From Curvularia sp. ZM96 (taxonomy: Eukaryota > Ascomycota > Dothideomycetes > Pleosporales > Pleosporaceae): a stretch of 64,000 bases of DNA. This document shows positions 55,077 through 64,000 of this stretch, piece by piece. How positions within the stretch are numbered: position 1 is the stretch's first letter; each line of letters starts with the position of its first letter. The notes below the pieces were generated by a model. That model was given only the letters and a program-made list of their open reading frames with translations. It made no database searches and was not told the DNA's origin. Both the position numbers and the translations under genes were made by a program. Location of the stretch: contig JAJGBQ010000005.1 of NCBI GenBank assembly GCA_022457065.1, positions 124,001 through 188,000 on the forward strand. The letters are read 5' to 3'.

Positions 55077-56502
55077 TCACGCCGTATCTTTCAGCGTGTG
55101 CTCCTTGGCCACCTCCTCAGTAACCTGCACCTCGTGGCTCTTCTCCAGCTCAGACAAGATGATCCATGTAGGAAACACGCACAAGACTGTGATGCCAAAG
55201 TTGAGACCAATGCTGACAAAGTGGTTTGCGCCGCCTTCGGATTGCATACTGTTGTATTTGTTAGCCATGGTCATAGATTCATTGCAGCAAGAAAACTTAC
55301 GCCCAAGCAACCGTCTGACCCAGTGCTTCGACACCTCTCAGGATGCCAGTAAGATGGCTCAAGTTGGAGAGATCCGTAGCGTACTGTCCAACCAGCCAGT
55401 ACAAGAACTGCTGGAACGCCTGTCCACCAAACTGCCAGAAAAACACCAGCGCATAGCTCTTTCCGAATCCGCCTTGGAACCAGTCAAACACAGGCGCTTC
55501 GGTCGCGTCGTAGAATTGCTTCTGAAGAATGGTTGCCCAGATCCAGGTTCCCACCAGCAAAGTGATGATGCAGCAAAAAGCAATGCGTCCGCGCGTCTTG
55601 ATATGAATCTTCTGGTTGTCGAGCAAAAACGCAATGATAAACGACGAGAAGATGCCGGCAAAGTTGGTAAAGAAGCTCGAAAAGGCACGGGCGCGCACTG
55701 TAAAGTAAGTCGTGAGCCAGGTGCTCATGAAGCCGTTGTAGAAGTAGGAGATGAAGAAGGCCGGCAGCAAGAGCAGGATTCGGCGACTGATAAACAGCTT
55801 GCCTACAGCCTTGAACTCAGCTGCCCAGCTAACAGCCCGCTCGGTGACAATCAGCGTGCCGTCGCGTCGCCAGACCTTGTGCGCTGGGCTCAGACACAAA
55901 GCGACGGGCAGGCCGAGACACATGATGACGATGAAGACAATGTACGTCGTTGACGACACGGATCCAACCGTCTTCCTGTTCGCGTTCAATCCCAGATTAA
56001 TCGATCCGCCAACAATCGGGCCCAGCGCCTTCGCAGTCTGCCAGATAGCCAGGTAAAACGCGCGGTCGCCAGGAGACGGGTACCCGATGATAATGGCTGC
56101 TTCCGCCGCCCAGAAGAAACCCGCGCTGATTCCACACAGCGCAGATCCAAACAGCATAAACCAAGTGTTGGCCGAAACGTTATTCGTGTACAGTCCCGCG
56201 CCATACAGCGGATACCCGATCGCACCAAGCGCAAGCCCATACTTGAGTCCAATGCGGTTGTTAATCGCACCAGCGGCTACGCATACAATGGCGAAGAGAC
56301 CGTATACCAGCGCATTGGCGGCAGATACCGCGTATGGCTCTGCAGCACCGCCGGCTCCCAATCCACCCAGCGCATCCCACATACCGGGCGCGGTGAAGGA
56401 TACGCCGCATGCGACGAGGATCTGGAATGGCACCGAGCGAAAAAAGGGCCCGGTGCCTTTGAGAGAGCCGGTTGGCCCCGAGAGCGATGACGCTGAGGAC
56501 AT
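55077..56502 (-). CDS. UNC93-like major facilitator transporter
   Basis: MFS membrane protein of the fungal UNC93/DUF895 group; substrate unknown. Exons 56502-55301 and 55248-55077 (52-nt intron) give 457 residues. About 11-12 hydrophobic segments are visible, starting at VPFQILVACGVSFTAPGMWD and with the typical SALCGISAGFFWAAEAAIII block and the YPSPGDRAFYLAIWQTAKALG loop. The second exon supplies the last helix (HFVSIGLNFGITVLCVFPTW) and an acidic cytosolic tail. The N-terminus is short and Ser/Gly-rich, with no cleavable signal. Likely plasma-membrane or vacuolar location is inference. Confidence 0.9.
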
Positions 56503-58634
56503 GGCGGCTCAAGCGACGGGGTGGAGAACGGAGAGGGAGGTATATAGAAAAGACGTGAAAAGGTAGGACAATCGGCGAAAAGAAAAAACCTAAGGTAAAA
56601 AATCTCTTAAAATATATAAAAGGACATTAAACACTTTTACCCCCTTCTAGATTGTTGAGAAGAAAAATGCGCCATTTCAATTACGCTTGGCGTGCCACAC
56701 CCCGATTTTTTTCTCTCCTTGATACCATTTTGTGCCCTTTTTTGCCTTTGGTGTTTTCAATGGGGCAAAGCACGACATCTGCGCTAAAGGGCTCGGCGCG
56801 ACCGCCGGGTGCACCCTGCGCTGAACAAAGTCCGCCGAACCCCGGACCCCTTTGGGGACACACGGAGGTTACTACTACACTTGAATGAAATTTTTTTTCC
56901 TGGAGCCGTTGGTTTCGGGGTTGTGCGCCGATGACGGGGCTGAAAGGGGGCTGTTTGGGGTAGCTTGTGTGGGAGGCAGTGGTGGTGGTGGATGCAGTTG
57001 GGGTAGAACGTCAGAGTGGCGAATAGTAGTATCTAGACTGGGGAGTGAGGTAGTATTACGCTCGTGGCTCTTTTCGGTCGCGGATATCCAGCCGATTTGG
57101 GATTCCGACACCCTGACTGCTTCTACCCTTCCATTCTTCTTTAAAAAGCTGACAATGCAGGATGATGTCTTGCCGTCGTCGGGCCAGATAGAGTTTACAT
57201 CCCCAGTCGTGACATGCTTCCGTTCCGTGTGCCAAGGACCCGTATACCTACGTACCCTGCGACTTCATGCAGGTAATAGTGAGCATTGACATTATCTTAT
57301 GTAGACGTACATGTATTCTCTTGTGCTTGTTTTCTTGATGGCAAGTAATAGCTTGTGCTGGGTAAGAGAGCTGTTTTTGTCCCAAGTTTGTTCAGTCATG
57401 CAGATGCATGCTCTCACCCTCTATCCAGTCCCCTCACCGAAACACCTCTCAATATAAGACTCTCCTCCGTCTCATAACATCAAACAGAATAGCACACTTC
57501 AGGTTGTTCCCTCTTCACCCCTGCCAGAGCCTCAACGCCAAAAAGCGCCACTTCCCCATCTGTGAGTCCGATGTGGGGCGAAGGAATCCCAAGCTAGCTG
57601 TCTATGTAAATCAGAGTATGTAAGAGAAAAGACACAAGTACGAGGCGGTATTGCGTGATTGTTGGGCGCGATTGTCTGACGAGATGGAGTTCTAGATTCA
57701 GTGAGCCTTTTGTTGGTTTGTTAGGCGTTCTGGTCTGTGTTGGGGAATAGTGCCAGATGTTGGTTTGGGGATGAGCATGAAGACAAATTTGATCTTGCGA
57801 AAAGCAGCTTCGCCATATCACATATGGCGACTTGGGGGGAAAGCACAACTCGGTCTTTAGGGATTGTAGTATTGTTGAAACACAGTGGTTGGTGTCGATA
57901 TAGAATCTGACAAATAAAAGCTGGCTACCTAACATGTATGAAATACTTTTCATGTAGATTGTAGGCTGATTTTCGCAAAAAGCAAGTTTTTATGCTAAGC
58001 TAAGCTGCTCGGGCGCTATTAATAACACAACCTCAGATCATCTTAAATAATTCTGCAACGGTTTAAATCGGTCGACGCATTAGGATCCCAGACATTTTGA
58101 ACCATCAGAGCCCCAGACCGATCACTACCGTGAACAAGTGTTGTTTTCCACGTAACGCCTCGCACAGAGTTATTCGACGTCTTCTAGCTAACCAGATTTT
58201 GCATTATTGGACTTCAAGATGGTCTGACCCTTTCATTCTCTCTTTGACATCCAGAACGTAGATCAAGTACCCTTTACCCAAGTCCCTTGCATTGCTTCGT
58301 CCACATAGGGCACATTACGTCATACAACACACCTCCTTTTAACACCACATGGATCCCTCAATTGCTTTTTCCAGGTACACTCGGCTCACCGCCACCTAAG
58401 ACCATCTTGAAAAAGCACAAAACAACCTCAAGAATGCCTGACCGCTGAAACGGATGGGAAATTCTATGCAAATGTTGAGAACATTGATGAACAAAAACAA
58501 CTAGGTAATTAGTCTTCTGGGTATATTAATGCCATTCTTCTACAGTACAAGAGTATTTCCCTCATCCCCATCACCTTCGGCCTTTCAATCACGAGTCTTC
58601 TAAATCTTACACGTACCCTCCCACAAGTCCAACC
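56503..58634. other. Longest gene-poor stretch, no gene recognised
   Basis: About 2.1 kb between the transporter start and the small secreted protein gene. Frames on both strands (for example 56885-57289 and 57594-57953) lack motifs and show no splice-linked partner. The part after 57960 is AT-richer. Confidence 0.5.
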
Positions 58635-59011
58635 ATGAGACTCCTCGCCATCTTCCTCCTAGCCGTTCCCAGCACGTACGCTCAACTGCCAAAGTGCCCA
58701 GGTATCGGATCCGTACGTCCTTCTCACTACATCTTCCTTCCATACTAGACTAACATGCTTGCTTCCCAACAAAGGTATCTGCTTTCTATGGCAGGAATGA
58801 CTTTGAGAGGATTTGCGACTGTCCTCCGGGGGTATGTACCTATTTTATACCCGAAGCATCTTAACATGCTCATGCTAAAGTACGCTAGACACAGGCGAGG
58901 ACCATGACGACTTCGGTAAGTGGCTTTAGCGCTTTTCGCATAGGAGAAATTGACTGACGATGGAAGGGTGGCGAAAAAACCGTGGGGCTCGTATGTGTCC
59001 AAAGACAGTAG
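58635..59011 (+). CDS. Candidate small secreted cysteine protein, four short exons
   Basis: Proposed exons 58635-58712, 58775-58831, 58895-58915 and 58967-59011 join in phase to 66 residues. Residues 1-16 (MRLLAIFLLAVPSTYA) form a clear signal peptide ending in AYA-type cleavage. The mature part has four cysteines, C21, C40, C42 and C62, an even number compatible with two disulfides. Donors are GTACGT, GTATGT and GTAAGT; branch-like CTAAC and CTGAC sequences precede the acceptors. The first two exons are well supported. The last two are less certain: if the acceptor after CTAAAG at 58880 is used instead, the protein stops after about 53 residues with three cysteines. No family recognised. Small size and secretion fit an effector or surface peptide, but this is inference. 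Confidence 0.5.
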
Positions 59012-59231
59012 CTGGGGGAACATGTTGAATGAAGCATCACGATGTCTCTGTGTAGCAAGACTACACACATGGTTATGATCATGATAAAAAAACGACTTTG
59101 CTGCGTCAATTGAATCGAATACTATAAACAAGAATAATAATGCCCCAAACAAGCGAAAAATTGCCAGGGTTTTCCTTTTCCAAAACATAATCGCAGTTTC
59201 ATTTCCATTTCATTTCCATCATTCATGCATC

Positions 59232-60028
59232 CTAAACGCGGGCAGCGACAAAGGCAGCAGCAGTTGGTGCGTCCTGCTCGTAGTTGCTGTGCTCGGGAGT
59301 GAGAATGGCAGTGTTCTCGCAGATCAGGTCGCCCTGGTGGCAGATGATGAGGGTGTTGGCTACGTTGACCAGACCGAACGAGGTGTCGCGGTCAGCATCG
59401 CCGAATGTCACAACGGCGTTGACGCGCGCGGCCTGGGCAGCGGTAAGGCGTTGGAGGGCCTTGTGGACGAGCTGAGCGCCCTGCGAGTAGCCAGAGACGA
59501 CAATCTTGGTCGAGGGGCAGCGAGAGGCAGTCTAGAAGAAAGTAAGTATAAGCTCGGTTGTACGGTTCCCAGAGTACTTACAGTGTTGATCAGGTTGAAG
59601 AGGGTAGTGGTTCCCTGGGCATCACCACCAGCCAAGAAGCCGAGGACAGTAGCAGGGTAGTTTACACCCTGGATGGCCAAGCGGCTGATGCCTCCAACGC
59701 GAGCGGCAATGGCATTGAAGAAGGTAGGGCCTTCCGAGCCGGCCTCACCAACGTTTCCAGCACCGTTAGTACCACGGGCGTAGAGGACCGAGATAGGGCG
59801 GCACGCGGTACCGTCTGTGAGCTGGTTGTATGTGTCGCCGTTGTACTGGCGCTTGGTGAGGTCGCTCTCCTCGACGTTCTCGCTCTCAATCAGAGCGACG
59901 TATTCTGGGATGGTGAGACCGCTGGCGGCAACATCGTGCAGGTCAATGTTCTTGGATTGTGTGGGGGCAGCGAGGGTAGTTGAGACGAGAGCCGCCAAGG
60001 CGAGGAGAGAACGAGCACAAGCCTTCAT
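59232..60028 (-). CDS. Cutinase
   Basis: Secreted serine esterase that hydrolyses cutin. Exons 60028-59582 and 59531-59232 (49-nt intron) give 248 residues. Residues 1-20 are a signal peptide (MKACARSLLALAALVSTTLA). A propeptide-like segment follows, ending at a Lys-Arg pair (residues 59-60), a candidate Kex2 site that would leave a mature chain of about 188 residues. The catalytic triad is S165 (VSGYSQGAQ), D217 (CHQGDLIC) and H230 (PEHSNYEQDA). Cysteines C76, C154, C213 and C220 match the two disulfides of the family. The start at 60028 is chosen because an upstream in-frame ATG would bury the signal peptide. Lies between the small secreted protein and the M28 peptidase. Confidence 0.95.
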
Positions 60029-61526
60029 CTTGAACGATATGTGATAGCAGCAGGAGATGAGCGAATGGAAGCTGTTATGAGATGCGAAGAAGAACTGATG
60101 AGCTGGCTGTGGTGGTTCAAGATTGACTGTGCCATGTCGTGCCTTTTGTACTTGGTCGCAGCCCTGCCTGCCATGGCAGATGTCCCATTGCCGTTGCCAA
60201 CGTTCTCTCACGCTAACCGGCGTTGTTCCAGATACGTTCACATTTAGTATCGCCAAATCTTAGCGACATGACTGAACTACTATTCCAGTCTTCATGTCCG
60301 TCAATGCACACAAGCGCCCTGGTCGCTAAAGCCACGGACGCCCAATGGGTAGCGTAGTCGACTTCACGTTGGCCAGTGATTGTTCACTTGATCTCGGCCG
60401 CGTATATTGATGTGCAGGATGGCGCTCCGGCCCCTTCTGGTGGGTTTCTGCTTCGGGATTTGTCGCCAGGATTAAGTGATGCCAGGTGCCTGACCTTCTT
60501 GTTCGCGTTAGCTGACCCCAGGAACCGCCTACACGTGCGTGTGTAAGGCACGTCAAGACAAAACAAAGCAAGCCAAACAGGCTGGAGGGCTGAGAGTAAG
60601 TGGAGCGACATGTGGAAATTGGACTACTCCGCCATTGGTCGGGCCGAGATGGTAGAAGTCATGCGTGATGCGACAATGTGATGCGTGTAGTCGAATGAAA
60701 TTGAGGATTCCACGGTCAGGACTGCACTAGATTGTCGCTATTATTTTCCGAGTATAAACACAACAGAGACGGCCTCGCAGGTCACAGACACGACTTGTTG
60801 TCTGGCAGATAGTTGCAGTGTTGTCTTGTTGCCTACTAAGCGCCTGACGTCACTAGTCGAGCTTTGACAGTACCTTCCTCTTTCCACGTGGTTAAAGTGG
60901 CCCGCCAGTTTTCCGACAAAGGCGGACCCAATCAGCCCGACGAGCGGGGGCCACGCTTTATGCCGCCGTTTACCTTCCCGAAGAAATGCTTACAACGCGA
61001 TCGATCCGATGCAGTCAAAGCTTGCTGACGAGCATAAGATGACAGCGCTTATTCCCGCGACCAGGCTAATCTTGCTAGCAACCGCATGGGGGCCGACATG
61101 GTGCAAACGCTTGGTGTTGGCCTATCTCCCAGACTTGAAGACAACACGCACTCTGTCAACTTCACAGGGCGTATCTCGGCAGTTTGCAGAGAGAGCCGTA
61201 TCGCAACGTGTAGCCGTTGCCAAGCAAAGAATCCAGCAGAGGCTACAACTAGTTGCCGAAGGTCTCACCGTGTCTCCATTTGGCGCCTTGGTAGCCTTAC
61301 CAGCTTCCCCTTACAATACAGATCTACATGCTTCCCCGCCATCCAGACTAAACCCGCATCTCCTCGATTGCGATATCTTGTGCAGTGATGCGAAGATATG
61401 GCGATACCGGAGTATGATGGGCTCCGCGAAAGAGGAGAATGGCCACACTGACGAGATATAAACCGTACAGAATGGAAATGGCAATGCATCATCGTCTTGA
61501 CAGGGTCGTGTTTCTTCTCCCTCGGT
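60029..61526. other. Intergenic between divergent secreted-protein genes
   Basis: About 1.5 kb. Contains promoters of the cutinase (minus) and the M28 peptidase (plus). A forward frame at 61009-61461 (150 codons) has no recognisable motif or signal peptide and was not accepted. Confidence 0.5.
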
Positions 61527-63044
61527 ATGTGGTCAGCCTCGCTCCTCGCCGTCTACGCGGCCACTCTCTTCCAAGCCGCCGTCTCCACTCCTATCCACCC
61601 CCGCCATCGCCATCAATTTCCCAGCACCGAGCAATGGCCCGCACCAGTAGTAGGCAAGCCCCTGGAGCAGCAGATGCCCGGTGAGGAGCTCCAGGGCATC
61701 ATCTCGCAGATCTCTCGAGACAACATTGAAACCACGATTCGGAAGCTTGCTTCATTCAGCACACGCCATACTCTGTCCAGCCAGACAGATCCGAACCGAG
61801 GCATTGGGGCCGCAAGGACATGGCTCACGCAAAAGTTTCAAGAGGCAGCTGATGCGAGTGAGGGGAGGATGACTGTGGACTGGAACAGTTTTATCAAGTA
61901 TCCTGGCGACAATGAGCGAATTCTCTTTCCCGTCAATATCACGACCGTGGTTGCGACATTGAGGGGAAGCGAGGATCCAGACCGTTACTATGTCACAGGC
62001 GGACATTACGATTCGCGAAACAGTGACCCTGTAGACTATCAAGGAGATGCTCCCGGCGCTGTCGATGACGCGTCTGGTGTTGCCGTGTCTCTGGAGCTCG
62101 CCCGCATCTTTGCGCACTACAAGCCGCGGTCAACGATTGTATTCACTGCCTTTGCTGGCGAAGAGCAAGGACTTCTTGGTGCGGAGAACCTAGCCCAAAC
62201 CTACAAGAATGCATCCGTCAATATTGCCGGCATGGTCAACCTAGATATGGTAAGAAAATACATGTACGAAATGCATGTGAGACATACACTAACTTGGTAC
62301 CTTCGAATCTGCCAGGTCGGAAACTCTAAGGCTGAGGATGGCACCGTTGACCCCTATAACATCCGTCTCTTCTGCGAAGGCACGCCGCTGACGGAGAATG
62401 CCACGACGCAGAAATCGCGTCTTAGCATCGGCGGGGAAAACGACAGTCCAGCGCGCAACCTCGGCCGGCACATCTACGAAGTGGCGTCCAATGCCTTCAC
62501 CGAGATGACGGTCCGCCTCATCTACCGCCTAGACCGCTACAGCCGCGGTGGCGACCACCGACCCTTCCTCGAGGCCGGCTTCACAGGCGTGCGTTTTGTC
62601 CAACCAAACGAGGACTACACCCAACAGCATCAGAACGTCACGGTGCGCAATGGCAAGCAGTACGGCGACCTGGTCGAGTGGCTCGACTTCGAGTACAACA
62701 CACGTGCCGCAAAGGTCGTCGCAAGCGCCATGTGGAGTCTAGCCAACGCCCCAGGCATCCCCACAAACGTCGGCATCAACACGACTGCCTCTGACAATTT
62801 CAGCCAGTTCCGCTGGACGCCGCCCAAGGGCTTGCCCGTTGAAGGGTACGAGATTGTGTACCGCGACACGATTGCACCGCATTGGACGAATGTCATTGAG
62901 GTTGGGAATGTGACGTGGTATAATCTTACTTCTGCGACGATTCATAAGGACAATGTGATTTTTGGCGTCAGGAGTGTGGCCAAAGGTGGGTATAAGAGTC
63001 CGGCTGCTCTGCCGTTTCCGTTTGGTTGCTCGAGGAACTGCTGA
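61527..63044 (+). CDS. Secreted M28-family zinc metallopeptidase with C-terminal Fn3-like domain
   Basis: Probable secreted aminopeptidase-like enzyme with two zinc ions. Exons 61527-62249 and 62316-63044 give 483 residues. Residues 1-20 form a signal peptide. The metal and catalytic residues are visible: H160 (VTGGHYDSR), D180 (GAVDDASG), E212/E213 (FAGEEQGLLG), D240 (VNLDM) and H322 (RGGDHRPFLEAGF). The last 85 residues (FRWTPPKGLPVEGYEIVYRD, WTNVIEVGNVTWYNLTS) resemble a fibronectin type III domain, as in other fungal members. Several NxT/NxS glycosylation sites. The 66-nt intron has no stop and a multiple of three, so it can be read through, inserting 22 residues just after the Zn-ligand loop. 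A TTG-initiated extension upstream is not used. Confidence 0.92.
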   Translation: MWSASLLAVYAATLFQAAVSTPIHPRHRHQFPSTEQWPAPVVGKPLEQQMPGEELQGIISQISRDNIETTIRKLASFSTRHTLSSQTDPNRGIGAARTWLTQKFQEAADASEGRMTVDWNSFIKYPGDNERILFPVNITTVVATLRGSEDPDRYYVTGGHYDSRNSDPVDYQGDAPGAVDDASGVAVSLELARIFAHYKPRSTIVFTAFAGEEQGLLGAENLAQTYKNASVNIAGMVNLDMVRKYMYEMHVRHTLTWYLRICQVGNSKAEDGTVDPYNIRLFCEGTPLTENATTQKSRLSIGGENDSPARNLGRHIYEVASNAFTEMTVRLIYRLDRYSRGGDHRPFLEAGFTGVRFVQPNEDYTQQHQNVTVRNGKQYGDLVEWLDFEYNTRAAKVVASAMWSLANAPGIPTNVGINTTASDNFSQFRWTPPKGLPVEGYEIVYRDTIAPHWTNVIEVGNVTWYNLTSATIHKDNVIFGVRSVAKGGYKSPAALPFPFGCSRNC

Positions 63045-64000
63045 GGTGTGAATCTGTGAGGTTGAACACGACCTCTGAAGTTGGTATGCGCATTTTGTCC
63101 GCTTAGGAGAGATGGCATGAGATGTGAGCGATGCTCGCGGCTGATTTAGCTCAACTGAGGTCTTTTCTGTCTTTTGAAAAAGTGTGTTTGGTGGGATATA
63201 CAAACACAACATTAGGCATACAGATCAGCACCGTACGTAGTACACGCTGTATCAGCATTAGCATGAGCAAATTAAGCATAACTATTAGACATCCAACACC
63301 ACCGAGAACTTACTTTTCACGCCCTCGCTCTACTCCAGATACCTACATCATGAACGCCGGGAGTGAGGAAGACATCTTACTGTACTTTTATACCTTCAAA
63401 AAAAAAATGACACCGCTTCTTAACCGATCAGTCTAGGTTTTCAATAGTAGCTTTCGAGGCTGGGGGTGAGATTTTGTGAAAGCAATGGCATGAGTTTATG
63501 CTCGTATAATTAAGTGTGTTAGTGACCTAGGTAGCGGGTATTCCGTTTTTCTCCGTGTCGAAACAAGTCGACGAGAGAAGAGCGTGAGGATAGCAAAAAG
63601 AATACTAAGCTGTGGAGAGAGCTTGTTTTAGCTAGAGACGAGTATGCAAAGTATGTAGGAGATGATTGACGACTTATTTAGGAGCACTGGAAGAACTCAT
63701 GTTGCATCTTTTTCCTTGTTCCTAGGTCAACTTTTTTACTTCCGATATCGAAATCTGGGGTCAACGACTTGGCATTTTTGGCAAGATGTGGAATAATTCA
63801 TCACTTCTTAGTCAACTCTACGAGAGTTTGATACAACTATAAATGAGATCAGAGCCTGTGTAGAAGTCAATCTTAAACGGGAGTTCATAAAGGCTTGATC
63901 CCTTAGGTGGGTGTTGCGAAGACTATGGATCAGTATGGTGAGTAGTTAATCTGTATCTTGTACGATTTTTTGAGCTGAAAGGGATGAATTGCTGTAGATT
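63045..64000. other. Intergenic to window end, no gene recognised
   Basis: About 950 bases downstream of the M28 peptidase, AT-rich, with only short frames lacking motifs. Confidence 0.5.

Noticed and set aside
61009..61461. Forward frame of 150 codons before the M28 peptidase
   Set aside because: No signal peptide, no family motif, and no splice link to the peptidase; likely promoter DNA.

Overview
The window is nuclear DNA from a filamentous ascomycete. Genes are dense, on both strands, and split by short introns (mostly 45-70 nt) with GTAAGT/GTATGT-like donors, CTAAC/CTGAC branch sites and CAG/TAG acceptors. Gene content (scytalone dehydratase for DHN melanin, cutinase, a HET-domain gene, a NACHT-ankyrin STAND gene and a Fot1/pogo transposon) fits Dothideomycetes, most likely Pleosporales. 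This is inferred from content, not from a database search. No rRNA, tRNA or CRISPR array was recognised by eye. All exon coordinates below come from reading splice signals and checking phase, not from transcripts.

Layout. 0-10 kb is housekeeping: a Mpv17/Sym1 membrane protein (cut by the left edge), a UPF0658 Golgi membrane protein, a PP4 regulatory subunit R2, a Maf pyrophosphatase and an NADPH-dependent alkenal reductase. 11-18 kb holds two poorly known fungal genes: a 1345-residue Ser/Pro-rich protein with two C-terminal membrane segments and a two-exon protein with a basic tail. 18.5-27.3 kb holds urease (six exons), a convergent HET-domain gene and an unrecognised six-exon gene. 28.4-32.3 kb holds a three-RRM Csx1/Nam8-type protein and scytalone dehydratase. 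33.5-36.6 kb is a NACHT-ankyrin gene with almost identical repeats. 37-42.5 kb holds a zinc-ribbon protein, an LC8 dynein light chain with seven exons and the pre-rRNA processing factor MRD1. Just after MRD1 sits a complete 1844-bp pogo/Fot1 transposon with perfect 49-bp inverted repeats. 45-56.5 kb holds a TEA-domain transcription factor, a protein with three dsRBD-like modules, an HMG-box protein, an omega-amidase-type nitrilase and an UNC93-like transporter. 58.6-63 kb encodes three proteins with N-terminal signal peptides in a row: a 66-residue four-cysteine candidate, a cutinase and an M28 metallopeptidase.

Most interesting signals: the pogo element with a tandemly doubled 17-bp motif inside each inverted repeat and a CCHC knuckle on its transposase; the STAND gene whose ankyrin repeats look recently copied; a 67-bp repeat family found at two loci about 15.5 kb apart; the small secreted protein candidate; and a Csx1-type gene whose stop codon lies immediately behind the last intron and which also uses a GC-AG intron.
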